NCBI RefSeq assembly: GCF_000019225.1
Contig: NC_010995.1
Location: 3,976,501-4,040,500 of the forward strand
Reading direction: 5' to 3'
DNA from: Cellvibrio japonicus Ueda107
GTDB lineage: Bacteria > Pseudomonadota > Gammaproteobacteria > Pseudomonadales > Cellvibrionaceae
Length of the DNA: 64,000 bases
The position numbers and the translations under genes were made by a program. Positions 54,096 through 63,055 of the stretch are shown one piece after another. The first letter of the stretch is position 1. Each line of letters starts with the position of its first letter. The notes beneath the pieces are model-generated. The model was not told the DNA's origin. It did no database searches and was given only the letters and a program-made list of their open reading frames with translations.

Positions 54096-55253
54096 TTAAC
54101 GCCAGCGCACCGCGGGCGACTGCAAGACCAATGCAGCCAGCTGGTTCTGGCGATTGCAGCGCATCTTGGTAAATACGGCTTTCAATTGCGCCCGCACCGT
54201 GTGGGCAGAGCGACCATCGCGCAGGGCAATCATCTGCGGGTCCAGGCCCAAGGCTATATCCCCGGCAACCCGCGCCTCACTTTCCGTCAGTGCAAACAGC
54301 TGCATCAGGCAGTTGTGGTCTACCGCCATCACCTGTTCCGGATCGTAGATATGCACCGCCACATAGGCGGTTCCCGCCCATAAGGCCGCGTCGTTAAAGG
54401 CCGGATAAATAGGGCTAAGGAAACAGCTAAAGCTAACGCGCCTGTCACGGCGGATATGCACCAGTTGCTCGCGCGCAACCAGCGATTGGCCGGCGCACAA
54501 TACCCTGTCAAAGGCAGCCTGGAAACGCTGTTGTACCGCCGGCTCGCGGAATTTGAGTTGGCCCTTGTGGCAGCCCATATCCGGCTGCCGCAACAGCGGC
54601 TCACAACGCGGCGAGACATAGACCAGTTTTCCCTGTTGGTCGAGCAGCAGGAATGGCATAGGCCGGGCTTCACTGGCCATCACACTGGCATTGGCACGCC
54701 CCTGCATATCGGCATGGATCTGTTCAAGGCGCAGCGCTTGGCGCACATGGGGCAGAAACTGGTTGACCTGCTCTACCTCGGCCCGGGTGTAGTGCCCCTG
54801 CCCCCGGGTGCGCTGCACCAGCAATTGCACCTTGCTGGCGCCCTGGCTAAACACCGTACCGCAAATGCCGTGGTGGATATCCTGGTCGCGCGCCCAGTCA
54901 TTAAAAAACTCGGTGCGGTAGAACTCCGGTTGGCGGCAACGGAAATCCAGGTAGGACGAATACAACTGGCCTTTGGGCTTTTCTGCCAGTTCCAGGCGCC
55001 AGGGACAGGTATTCACGTAGTAATCGACATAGCGCTGGTGTTCGCTGTCATCGATATTCAATTTGATACTGGAAATCACGCGGTCGGCACGCGCATTGGT
55101 CAGCAACATGCGCGCCGAGCGCGAGCCTGTGGCCTCGACCATCCGGGCCAAAAAACCGGCCCAATCCACCCCCTGCCCCGGCTCGCTATAAAGGCTATCC
55201 AGCAGCGCGACCTGGTGTTTGGCAAAGCCGGGAAATACACGGGAATCTTGCAT
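54096..55253 (-). CDS. LuxR-type transcriptional regulator (solo)
   Basis: The product is 385 aa from ATG 55253 (a TTG 6 bp earlier is possible). The C-terminal LuxR helix-turn-helix (about 315-380) has LTESEARVAGDIALGLDPQM and SAHTVRAQLKAVFTKMRCNRQ. The N-terminal 200 residues are not a receiver or a recognisable autoinducer domain. The central part (about 195-300) is PAS-like (MPFLLLDQQGKLVYVSPRCE). It resembles the LuxR protein at 56258, so the two are paralogues flanking the hydrolase. Confidence 0.82.
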   Translation of the reverse strand: MQDSRVFPGFAKHQVALLDSLYSEPGQGVDWAGFLARMVEATGSRSARMLLTNARADRVISSIKLNIDDSEHQRYVDYYVNTCPWRLELAEKPKGQLYSSYLDFRCRQPEFYRTEFFNDWARDQDIHHGICGTVFSQGASKVQLLVQRTRGQGHYTRAEVEQVNQFLPHVRQALRLEQIHADMQGRANASVMASEARPMPFLLLDQQGKLVYVSPRCEPLLRQPDMGCHKGQLKFREPAVQQRFQAAFDRVLCAGQSLVAREQLVHIRRDRRVSFSCFLSPIYPAFNDAALWAGTAYVAVHIYDPEQVMAVDHNCLMQLFALTESEARVAGDIALGLDPQMIALRDGRSAHTVRAQLKAVFTKMRCNRQNQLAALVLQSPAVRWR

Positions 55254-55424
55254 AGACAATTAACCGGAAAACAGACCGCACTGCTGATCTAACCAGAAGG
55301 CAGGAAACCCCATTACCCCCATGCCCACTATGGCGTCCAAATATCGATTGGGATCATAATTGAGCCCCCGGAATCCCACAACTCGGGGTCCCTATAAATA
55401 CCGTTACACAGGAATGATTGCCCC

Positions 55425-56180
55425 ATGTCGTCTAGCCCCCATCCCACTGCTGACCTGATTGTCTTGATTCACGGCTGGAGCTGTCGCGCCAGCGATTGGG
55501 ACGCAACCCTCTCCGCCCTCGCATCCTCCGCTGCACTGCCTAAATGCCTGGCCATCGAACTGCCCGGACACGGCCAACACGAACATCTGCCCTGGTCCGA
55601 TTGGTCCATTGCCGGCCTGGCCCGGTTTGTTGTCGACCAATTGCCAGAAAGCGCCACTATCCAGCTGGTTGGCCATTCCATGGGCGGCTGCGTTGCCCTG
55701 GAGGCGGCCGCGCAATTGGGCGAGCGCGCCCGCCAGGTGATCCTGGTCGATACCTTCAGCCTGCCCTATGGCGATATGGACACCGCCACAATCGACAGTA
55801 TTGAAACCCCGTTCCGCGAGGATTTTGTCGCGGCCATGGCGTACCTGGTGGACAACACCACCCCCAGCACCCTGGACAGCCACACCCGCGACTGGATTAA
55901 AACCCGCATGTCCGGTGCCGCACCGGAGAAAATGCTCCCCATTTGGCACAACCTGCTGCGCTGGTCGCCCGACAGTGCCTTCAGCCGGATCCAATGCCCT
56001 ATCCACGCCATCAACGGCGAGCACATCGCCCCCGCTGCCCAGGATCGCTGCGCCCCGTTTGTGAAGGCCCGGGTCCTGGCCGGCTGCCACCACTTCCTGC
56101 AATTTGAGCAGCCCGAACGCTTCCGGCAGGCATTACTGGCGTTGCTCAATGAGGGGCAAACACCCCCAGGCTGGCAGTAG
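55425..56180 (+). CDS. Alpha/beta hydrolase
   Basis: This 251-aa protein has an alpha/beta-hydrolase core: oxyanion segment VLIHGWSCRASDWD, nucleophile elbow VGHSMGGCVAL (Ser about 88), a late Asp/Glu strand (IHAINGEHIAP) and catalytic His in AGCHHFLQF. The BioH/MenH-like size has no lipase lid beyond about 70 residues. It is placed between two LuxR-type regulators. It could make, modify or destroy the signal they sense, but that is inference. Confidence 0.85.
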   Translation: MSSSPHPTADLIVLIHGWSCRASDWDATLSALASSAALPKCLAIELPGHGQHEHLPWSDWSIAGLARFVVDQLPESATIQLVGHSMGGCVALEAAAQLGERARQVILVDTFSLPYGDMDTATIDSIETPFREDFVAAMAYLVDNTTPSTLDSHTRDWIKTRMSGAAPEKMLPIWHNLLRWSPDSAFSRIQCPIHAINGEHIAPAAQDRCAPFVKARVLAGCHHFLQFEQPERFRQALLALLNEGQTPPGWQ

Positions 56181-56183
56181 CGC

Positions 56184-56197
56184 ATCCCCGATAGGGG
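56184..56197. promoter_or_regulatory. CCCC-N4-GGGG motif upstream of LuxR gene
   Basis: ATCCCCGATAGGGG is a palindrome 60 bp before the LuxR gene at 56258. Similar motifs precede the two lipoprotein genes. Confidence 0.4.
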
Positions 56198-56257
56198 CCT
56201 AACGCTGACATGCACATTCATTTCACCCCGACCTTAGTCACTGCATAGACGTTATCA

Positions 56258-57373
56258 ATGAATGCCCTATTAGATGTTATTGGCGATATTTACGAGGCGT
56301 CTTTCGTCCCCCAGCACTGGAATAAGGTTGCCAGCGAACTGTGCCGATTGTTTAACGCACATTCCAGCGGCATTTTTATGGAGGATTATGAATACGAGCA
56401 CCGCGATATTATCGGTTCTTGCGGTTTTCCACGGACCGTCACCCTGGCCTATCGCCTCGGCCTTTCAAAATACGACTACACCTTCCAGCTACAGGCCGCC
56501 AGCGCACCCGGTCAGGCACAACAGCTTGTCGATGCGCGGGAATTTAAAACAACCCATCCGTTTTACTATCGCCTGCTGTTAAAACCCAATGATGTCGGCT
56601 TTTTAAGTACGATGGGAATTTACAGAAATGAAGAATGGCATGTCGGGATAGCCCTGCATCGCTCCTTTAATGCCGAGCCGTTTTCTGCTGAAGAGTTACA
56701 AACACTGCAATTGCTTTATCCGCACTTTAAACGGGCACTGCGAATTTATAAGGAGTTTTACAAACTGCGCAGCCAGCAGCAATCCCTGCAAGCCGCCCTT
56801 GGGCATATCACCCTCGGTTTAATTATCCTTAACCCGAATGGCAGCGTGGACTATTGCAACCCTATCGCCGAGACCCTGCTCACACACCACCAGGGGCTGA
56901 AAATCACCGCCAGGAACACATTGCAGGCCCACGTTTACGCGGAGAATAAACAACTGCACAGCCTGATTGACCAGTTAACCCTCGCCAGCAAGCAAAAACA
57001 GGTTCACCACAACCAGGCGATTGCCCTGCATCACCCGGACCAGGAGCATGTCATCCATATTATGCTGACCATACTGGATGACTCGCACAACCAAAACCCG
57101 CAGGGAAAGATTGCACTGTATATATCCGTTCCCAATTCGTCCTTTAACCTGTCTGCGGAAACCCTGCATAAGTTGTATGGCATAACACCAGCAGAATCCA
57201 ACGTTGCCATTGCCCTGGCTAATGGCCTGTCACCATCACAAATCAGCGAATCCAATGGCGTTTCCATTGAAACGGTGCGCAGCCAATTAAAAAGTATTTA
57301 CATCAAGATGGGCGTTAAAAAACAACAGGATGTTATTCGTATCCTGTTATCCGGCATTTTGAATATCAAATAA
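56258..57373 (+). CDS. LuxR-type transcriptional regulator (solo), second copy
   Basis: The product is 371 aa. The C-terminal LuxR helix-turn-helix (about 305-368) has LYGITPAESNVAIALANGLS and SIETVRSQLKSIYIKMGVKKQ. The middle domain (about 180-290) is PAS-like (LGLIILNPNGSVDYCNPIAE). The N-terminal domain (about 1-165) has LCRLFNAHSSGIFMEDYEYE. No receiver or typical acyl-homoserine-lactone domain is visible. It is paralogous to the regulator at 54096. Confidence 0.83.
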   Translation: MNALLDVIGDIYEASFVPQHWNKVASELCRLFNAHSSGIFMEDYEYEHRDIIGSCGFPRTVTLAYRLGLSKYDYTFQLQAASAPGQAQQLVDAREFKTTHPFYYRLLLKPNDVGFLSTMGIYRNEEWHVGIALHRSFNAEPFSAEELQTLQLLYPHFKRALRIYKEFYKLRSQQQSLQAALGHITLGLIILNPNGSVDYCNPIAETLLTHHQGLKITARNTLQAHVYAENKQLHSLIDQLTLASKQKQVHHNQAIALHHPDQEHVIHIMLTILDDSHNQNPQGKIALYISVPNSSFNLSAETLHKLYGITPAESNVAIALANGLSPSQISESNGVSIETVRSQLKSIYIKMGVKKQQDVIRILLSGILNIK

Positions 57374-57424
57374 ACCGCCACAAAAACAGCCGCATCATTG
57401 TGGCTGATTTCCCAGCACCCGTTC

Positions 57425-57450
57425 ATCCCCAATATGGGTGATGGCAAGCC
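57425..57450 (+). promoter_or_regulatory. Conserved 26-bp motif upstream of lipoprotein 1
   Basis: ATCCCC-AATATGGG-TGATGGCAAGCC matches the motif at 59546 at 23 of 26 positions. It lies 120 bp before the lipoprotein start. Confidence 0.5.
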
Positions 57451-57570
57451 TATCCAATAACCCTAACCTAGCTCATTCAATATCAATGGCACTGGAATCC
57501 TGTTTTTTGGGCGGATATCCCTCTAAACGGTGTCATCTGAGCTTTCGTTAACCCAACATAAGGTGTGTCT

Positions 57571-59454
57571 ATGGCTATAAATAAATATCTTCAGCAGGGG
57601 CTGCTGTCCTCCATCATCCTCAGCCTTGTGGCCTGTGGCGGTAGCGGCAGTAGTGGTAGCAATAAATCCTCCACGCCCACCAGTACACCGGCGTCGGTTG
57701 CTGCGTCCAGCATTGCCGAGTCGTCATCCAGCGAGACTGAAACCAGTTCATCAGCAGACACGTCTTCATCCGAACCCGCCAGCTCTACCCCATCATCTGA
57801 TGATGCCTCAAGCTCAGTTGGCACTAGCAGTTCCAGTAGTTCCAGTAGTTCCAGTAGTTCCAGTAGTTCCAGTAGTGTCACTCCCACCCCGACACTCACC
57901 GGTGTATTTGTGGATAGCGTGGTTGCGGGTATCGACTATCGCACAGCAACCAAAACAGGCACTACCACTGCACTGGGCGAATATGAATATCTGGAGGGCG
58001 AAACGGTTGTCTTTTTTATCGGTGATCTGGAATTGCCCGCAGTTCCGGCCAAAGGTGTTGTAACACCGGCCGATATAGCAGCAGCGCACTCTAGCGACAG
58101 CACCATCGCAGCAATCACCAAAACCAATATCCTGCAATTGCTACAGACGCTGGATAAAGACGGCGACCCAACCAACGGCATTCAAATTACCGATACCGCC
58201 AGTAGCCTCTTTGCTGGCGCCAATGTGCCCGATATTACTACCGTCGAATTTGATACTGCCGTCGCCAGCCTTCTGCCCCAAGGCACCACACTGGTCAGTG
58301 AGGCCGATGCCCTTGCGCACTTCGAGAGCACATTGCAAGCACAACTGCTCGGCAGTTGGATGTATAGCGAAGGCGAAGGCAAGCGTAATGTACTGACCTT
58401 CATTGATGGCAATACCTATCTCATCATCCATGAACATGATGATGAGGAATCACAGCGTGCTGGCTCGGTCGAATACGGCTCCTACGCGTGGGATCTGGCC
58501 ACGGGTGAACTTCGCGTTCAACTCATCGGCCAATCAGATGAGAATGGCGGCCTCTATAGTGAAAACAGTGAAACCGCAGGTGTAGTCACCCACACAATAG
58601 CAGTCGATGGCACCAGGCTGACACTCGGCACCCCCAGTGATGGCCAAGCGGTATTCACACGCGTAAGGGATAACACCAACCCCTTTATTGGTGGCTGGGG
58701 CATGATCAATATAGATGGCGACCTGCATATCCTGACCTTTTTATCTGCAACGGAATATGCGATTGCGCACACCAATAACGAGAGCAACTACATTAATGAG
58801 CCGGCTCAACCGCTCTCTGGCGAATTCGGAAGTTATACCCTCACCAATAACCAGTTCCTGGTCACCGGCATCACCGTAGATACTGATGGTGAGGGTGGTT
58901 TGTACAATCGCGAAAATGAAAATGACCAACAGAATGAAACGATGGAAATCACCCCTTGGGGAGACCTCTTGTTTGGCGATGATAATGAAGGTAGTTTCTC
59001 CTTCGCTCGTTTGGGCAGTTTTGCCGCCAACCTGCAGGATTACGATAGCGATCATCCCCTCGGCACCATTTCAATCACCCGTTACCCAGGTGGATTTAGC
59101 GAGAGCTATATTGCGGGCAACAGTTTTTCTACTGAAGTCCCTCTGGCAGATGGCAGCAGCACGATTTTCACCTTCGTGTTTGGCGATGATTTCAACGATG
59201 ACGATATAGCGAGCGGAACTCTCGTCGCAACAGGAGAAGATGAGGAAGAGCCAACGATTGATATCAATTGGACAATTAACTCAACCGGTACAGTAATAGT
59301 GACGTTCACTAACGACAATGAGTCATTCACCATGGCCATTGCCAAGTTGGTGGGTAACAACAGTGATACAGAATCCAAAATCCTGTTATCACTGGAGTCT
59401 GAAGAGGAAAGCTCGCTCTGGGAGTCTTCATTCAAAATGATCCCACCACTGTAA
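57571..59454 (+). CDS. Serine-rich lipoprotein with duplicated beta domain
   Basis: The product is 627 aa from ATG 57571 (AAGG 7 bp upstream). The lipobox is LSLVAC, giving an outer-surface lipoprotein. A Ser/Thr-rich linker (about 25-107) includes a run encoded by a 9-bp DNA repeat. A module of about 140 residues (LTGVFVDSVVAGIDYRTATK) resembles domains of other secreted proteobacterial proteins. Two homologous units of about 110 residues follow (LLGSWMYSEGEGKRNVLTFI and FIGGWGMINIDGDLHILTFL), then an acidic C-terminal domain. The function is not recognised. Confidence 0.75.
   Translation: MAINKYLQQGLLSSIILSLVACGGSGSSGSNKSSTPTSTPASVAASSIAESSSSETETSSSADTSSSEPASSTPSSDDASSSVGTSSSSSSSSSSSSSSSSSVTPTPTLTGVFVDSVVAGIDYRTATKTGTTTALGEYEYLEGETVVFFIGDLELPAVPAKGVVTPADIAAAHSSDSTIAAITKTNILQLLQTLDKDGDPTNGIQITDTASSLFAGANVPDITTVEFDTAVASLLPQGTTLVSEADALAHFESTLQAQLLGSWMYSEGEGKRNVLTFIDGNTYLIIHEHDDEESQRAGSVEYGSYAWDLATGELRVQLIGQSDENGGLYSENSETAGVVTHTIAVDGTRLTLGTPSDGQAVFTRVRDNTNPFIGGWGMINIDGDLHILTFLSATEYAIAHTNNESNYINEPAQPLSGEFGSYTLTNNQFLVTGITVDTDGEGGLYNRENENDQQNETMEITPWGDLLFGDDNEGSFSFARLGSFAANLQDYDSDHPLGTISITRYPGGFSESYIAGNSFSTEVPLADGSSTIFTFVFGDDFNDDDIASGTLVATGEDEEEPTIDINWTINSTGTVIVTFTNDNESFTMAIAKLVGNNSDTESKILLSLESEEESSLWESSFKMIPPL
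57829..57878 (+). repeat. 9-bp in-frame tandem repeat encoding Ser-Ser-Ser
   Basis: The unit AGTTCCAGT repeats five times without change inside the linker of the lipoprotein. Copy-number change would alter linker length in steps of three serines without frameshift. Confidence 0.8.
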
Positions 59455-59492
59455 TGTAATCCTCTCCTAAAATACGTTAATGGTTTTTGTTT

Positions 59493-59523
59493 AAGCCAGC
59501 GCCCATAAAGCGCTGGCTTTTTC
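59493..59523 (+). terminator. Terminator of lipoprotein 1
   Basis: AAGCCAGCGC / GCGCTGGCTT form a 10-bp stem with a 7-nt loop, followed by TTTTC. Confidence 0.88.
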
Positions 59524-59545
59524 ATGCACGTCTTTCCGGGTTTTT

Positions 59546-59571
59546 ATCCCCTATTTGGGCGATGGCAAGCC
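59546..59571 (+). promoter_or_regulatory. Conserved 26-bp motif upstream of lipoprotein 2
   Basis: ATCCCC-TATTTGGG-CGATGGCAAGCC is the second copy of the motif at 57425. It ends 48 bp before the gene start. Confidence 0.5.
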
Positions 59572-59619
59572 CGGGTGTTTTTTTTAGACTGGCGGCTGAT
59601 CAATTACGTTGAGGCTTTT

Positions 59620-61779
59620 ATGTATCAGCATATCCAGAAAGTATTGTTGTCCCTGTGCCTGACCCTCAGCCTGGCAGCGTTAAGCGCCTGCGGTGGTGGG
59701 GGCGGCGGCGGGGACAGTAAGCCAGTTACACCGGTCAGTAGTATTGCGCCCGGCTCAGAAGCCGCCAGCTCGGTGACACTGTCTTCCGTTGGGGATAATC
59801 CATCATCGGCTGGGATCAGCAGCATTGCGCCCAGTTCAGGGGCCGCCAGTTCGATCACACCGTCCTCTGCCGGGGCAAATCCGTCATCGGCCAGTTCCAT
59901 GTCGAGTTCGTCAGTCTCGTCCCTGTCTGTTTCATCGCCTGTTTCATCCGCTGCCTCTTCCCCCGGTGTTTCCGGCACCTGGACTATCGATGCCATCGAA
60001 GATGGCACTGAATGTGGGGAGGAGGAAACCTATAGTTACACCACCACTTATGTTGTGGTGCAAACCGGCAGCGCCCTGAGTGTGATGGAGGGTGAAGAGA
60101 CTTACCAGGGCACCCTGGATGGCAGCACCCTGAACTGGTCCGGCATCATCCAGGAAGATGGCGGCATCACTAATTTGAACGTGACAGCGACGATCAATGG
60201 CGATGCAATCACCGGTTCCAGCAGTTGGACTTACGTTTTAGCGGGCAGCGACGGTGAAGATGACTTCACCTGTAGCGGCACCACCCAGTTCAGCGGTACG
60301 CGCACCCAGCCGGTGGCGGGCAGTGCATCTTCGGCCAGTAGTGTGCAGACCAGTGTAGCCCCTGTGTTATCCAGTGCGGCGTCCCTGTCATCCTCGGTGT
60401 CCAGCGAAGCCAGTACCAGCAGCCTTGCCCCGGTTGCTACCAGTTCGGCAAGCGCCAGCAGTATTGCCTCATCGGTTGCCTCATCGATTACCACCAGTGC
60501 AGCGAATTCGAGTGTGTCGGTTTCATCCCCGGCGTCCAGTGCCGGCCTGGTGGAAGTCGGTAAGCGTTCAACCTTTACATTCCCCATTACCCTGGGCACT
60601 AACAGTGGTATTCCCACACAAACCCTGACCTCGTTCCTGGATATCAGCCAACAGGTGCACCTCGCCTGGGTTGGAGCCAGCGAGGATGCAGGGCAAAGGC
60701 TGCACTACGGCAAGGTGGATGCGTCCGGGACCCTGGACTCAACACCTGCAACCCACCCTCACTTTGACCTGATCTGGTCGGTGAATATGGCGGTCAGTGA
60801 AGCCGGCAGCCCGCATATGGTATTCCAGGGACGCCGCGATACCAGCATCAGCTCATCCAACAGCGGCAATCTGGGCATTTATTATGTCGGCCCGGATTTC
60901 AGCGCCACCAAGGTGTCCAGTAATCCGGAAACTGAAACCCTGAAAACGGCCGGCCTGTACGATGCCTATGTGAATGGCCGCCCCGACATCTTCCTGGATG
61001 CCGGTGACAACCCGCATATCATTTACGATGTGGCCTCCAACTCGGCAACGTCTTATAAACGATATGCCGCGCTTGCATCGGCATCCTCCGGCTGGCAACC
61101 GGCACAGCTATTTAACGCCGGCGAACTGCTGAAAAAAACCGTATCGCCAGACCACGAATACCAGGTCACCCACTATGCCAGCACCAGCGGGCCGTTTATC
61201 CGCATGGACATCAGTGATTACCATATCCATGCCTTTACGGATAACAGCTACAGCTCCTTAACAGGCTATGGCGGCTACACCAATGTGACCGATGTGCAAG
61301 CCGTCAGCGACGGTGAAGGCAATACCTACGCGATCTGGTTGAGGGACAAAACAGAAACCGATACCGAAGAGGGCGATTACGCCTTCTACATGGCAAGGCT
61401 AAGTGCCGAGGGTACATTTGACGAGTTATTGCGCCTGCCGGTAGTGACGGAAAGTATCACAGGCAATTTTGCCCCGGTGACGATAGACCCGCTGACAGGC
61501 CATGTATACCTCATGTATTTTGAGGGCTTTTTGGGCAGCCTGAGCAAAACCCATTTAATGGTATACGCCCCTGAACACGGGGCGGTGCAGCACTTTGTCC
61601 TGCCCACCGGCTTAGGTGTGCCCTACGGCAAGGGCTCGCTCTGGGCCTACGACAACACACTCAGCTATGTAGCCTATTCAAACTCCACCAAGCTGGTTTA
61701 TGTCACCCTGTGGGAAAACATCGACCTCCAATGGGATTTGCCCGATTCCCAGGCGACGGCAATTACGCCGCTACACTAG
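59620..61779 (+). CDS. Large serine-rich lipoprotein with beta-propeller-like C-terminus
   Basis: The product is 719 aa from ATG 59620 (GAGG 5 bp upstream); an earlier frame start lacks a signal. The lipobox is LAALSAC followed by a run of Gly. Two long Ser/Ala linkers (about 35-120 and 230-345) flank a domain of about 100 residues (GTWTIDAIEDGTECGEEETY). The C-terminal 370 residues have repeated short strands with Asp-Gly turns (HLAWVGASEDAGQRLHYGKV, PHIIYDVASNSATSYKRYAA), suggesting a beta-propeller. The function is not recognised. It could bind cell-wall or polysaccharide material. Confidence 0.75.
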   Translation: MYQHIQKVLLSLCLTLSLAALSACGGGGGGGDSKPVTPVSSIAPGSEAASSVTLSSVGDNPSSAGISSIAPSSGAASSITPSSAGANPSSASSMSSSSVSSLSVSSPVSSAASSPGVSGTWTIDAIEDGTECGEEETYSYTTTYVVVQTGSALSVMEGEETYQGTLDGSTLNWSGIIQEDGGITNLNVTATINGDAITGSSSWTYVLAGSDGEDDFTCSGTTQFSGTRTQPVAGSASSASSVQTSVAPVLSSAASLSSSVSSEASTSSLAPVATSSASASSIASSVASSITTSAANSSVSVSSPASSAGLVEVGKRSTFTFPITLGTNSGIPTQTLTSFLDISQQVHLAWVGASEDAGQRLHYGKVDASGTLDSTPATHPHFDLIWSVNMAVSEAGSPHMVFQGRRDTSISSSNSGNLGIYYVGPDFSATKVSSNPETETLKTAGLYDAYVNGRPDIFLDAGDNPHIIYDVASNSATSYKRYAALASASSGWQPAQLFNAGELLKKTVSPDHEYQVTHYASTSGPFIRMDISDYHIHAFTDNSYSSLTGYGGYTNVTDVQAVSDGEGNTYAIWLRDKTETDTEEGDYAFYMARLSAEGTFDELLRLPVVTESITGNFAPVTIDPLTGHVYLMYFEGFLGSLSKTHLMVYAPEHGAVQHFVLPTGLGVPYGKGSLWAYDNTLSYVAYSNSTKLVYVTLWENIDLQWDLPDSQATAITPLH

Positions 61780-61805
61780 GGTTCCAGGCAATGCGTCAGC
61801 AAGTA

Positions 61806-61832
61806 CAAACCCGCCAGTTGGCGGGTTTGGTG
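61806..61832. terminator. Terminator between lipoprotein 2 and GH5 gene
   Basis: CAAACCCGCCA / TGGCGGGTTTG form a perfect 11-bp stem with a 2-nt loop. Moderate U-rich tails are present in both directions. Confidence 0.75.
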
Positions 61833-61850
61833 TTTTGGAATGGAGGGAAA

Positions 61851-62945
61851 CTACTTGTTTTCCTTCAACATCACCTTGCGGAAATGCTCGCCCTGCATGG
61901 TGGGTTCGTAATCCCAGCTTTTGATCATTTGCGGTGACCAGTCCGGATCAAATACCCAGGCCACCCAACTAATACCTTTTTTGGCAAAGTAATCGGTGAT
62001 ACGCGGGCCATAGCTGCCATCGTCGATGACCGGGATATGCGCCCCTTTGTCACTCGCCAGTTGGTAGCCGATTTCGGTGGCGAACACCGGGTACTTGTCG
62101 GCCATAAAACCAAAGTCGCGCTCCCAGTTAGCCTGGTAGGGTGCACCCACTTTTTGGGGATAGGGATGGCTGACATAGGCCACGTTGTTACGCTCGATAG
62201 GATTGGCCGCTGCTTCGCGCAGATCGTAGGCCCAGTTAAAACCGGCAACGAGTGAAATCGCGTTGGGGTTGTGGGCCTGGATAATCGTAATCGCCTCTTC
62301 GTTGATCGCTTTCCACTCCGCCCAACTCACAATCCCCAAACGGCCACTGAATACGGTGGGCTCATTGAAAATCTCATAAAAGGCAACCGAGTTGATACCG
62401 TTGTAGCGCTCCGATACCCGGCGCCAGAAGTCAAAGGTCTCCCCCTTAGAGGTGTGATACATGCTGTTCTGGAACATTTCGGATTTGAGGTTACCCATGG
62501 AGTGCCAATCGATGATGGTGTACATACCCAACTCGTTGTTCCAGGTAATCGCCTGGTCGAGCAGTTCCAGGTAGCCTTTCACGCCACGCTCCCGCCAGGC
62601 GCTGGGATGCACCGGAATCCGCACCACATTGGTTCCCCAGGAGCGGATCACGTCAAAGTGTTTTTTATTGAAATGCTGGTCTTTGGCCAATTTGTTCGGG
62701 TCCGAGATGCTGACACCGCGAAATATCTGGACGTTGCCCTGCTCATCGACAAAGCGATTGCCATCGACACGGATCAGCGGCAACTGGCGCGAGAGCTGGC
62801 GCTTGTCAAACGCGGGGACGTCGCCGGCGTTCCACCAGCCACTGGTATTTTGCCAGGCGTTATCCGCCAGTGCCGAACTGGCCATCAGGGGTGCCAGGAC
62901 GAGTGCGGCGATGCGCACGAGTCGCTGTATGGTTCCCATCATCAT
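61851..62945 (-). CDS. Secreted GH5 glycoside hydrolase (cellulase-type), single domain
   Basis: The product is 364 aa starting ATG-ATG-ATG with GGAGA upstream. The signal peptide is LVRIAALVLAPLMASSALA|D. GH5 features are GVSISDPNKL, NVVRIPVHPSAWRERG, TIIDWHSMGN, the acid in FYEIFNEPTVF, YVSHPYPQKV, the nucleophile in PVFATEIGYQL and the late Trp in ISWVAWVFDPDW. No carbohydrate-binding module or serine linker is present, unlike the two GH5 genes near 20-23 kb. The exact substrate is not certain. Confidence 0.88.
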   Translation of the reverse strand: MMMGTIQRLVRIAALVLAPLMASSALADNAWQNTSGWWNAGDVPAFDKRQLSRQLPLIRVDGNRFVDEQGNVQIFRGVSISDPNKLAKDQHFNKKHFDVIRSWGTNVVRIPVHPSAWRERGVKGYLELLDQAITWNNELGMYTIIDWHSMGNLKSEMFQNSMYHTSKGETFDFWRRVSERYNGINSVAFYEIFNEPTVFSGRLGIVSWAEWKAINEEAITIIQAHNPNAISLVAGFNWAYDLREAAANPIERNNVAYVSHPYPQKVGAPYQANWERDFGFMADKYPVFATEIGYQLASDKGAHIPVIDDGSYGPRITDYFAKKGISWVAWVFDPDWSPQMIKSWDYEPTMQGEHFRKVMLKENK

Positions 62946-62982
62946 TCTGAGTATCTCCTGTGAGTTATTGTAGGGGAGGCAC

Positions 62983-63000
62983 TATGTAACCGATAACAGC
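62983..63000. promoter_or_regulatory. Palindromic operator, copy 3
   Basis: TATGTAACCGATAACAGC shares GTAACCGAT-ACA with copy 2 at 21827. It lies 38 bp before the GH5 start. Confidence 0.45.
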
Positions 63001-63055
63001 CGCTGAATCCACGGGGTTTGCGCTAATTTACCCGGTCGGGTATTGGAGCTGGCAC

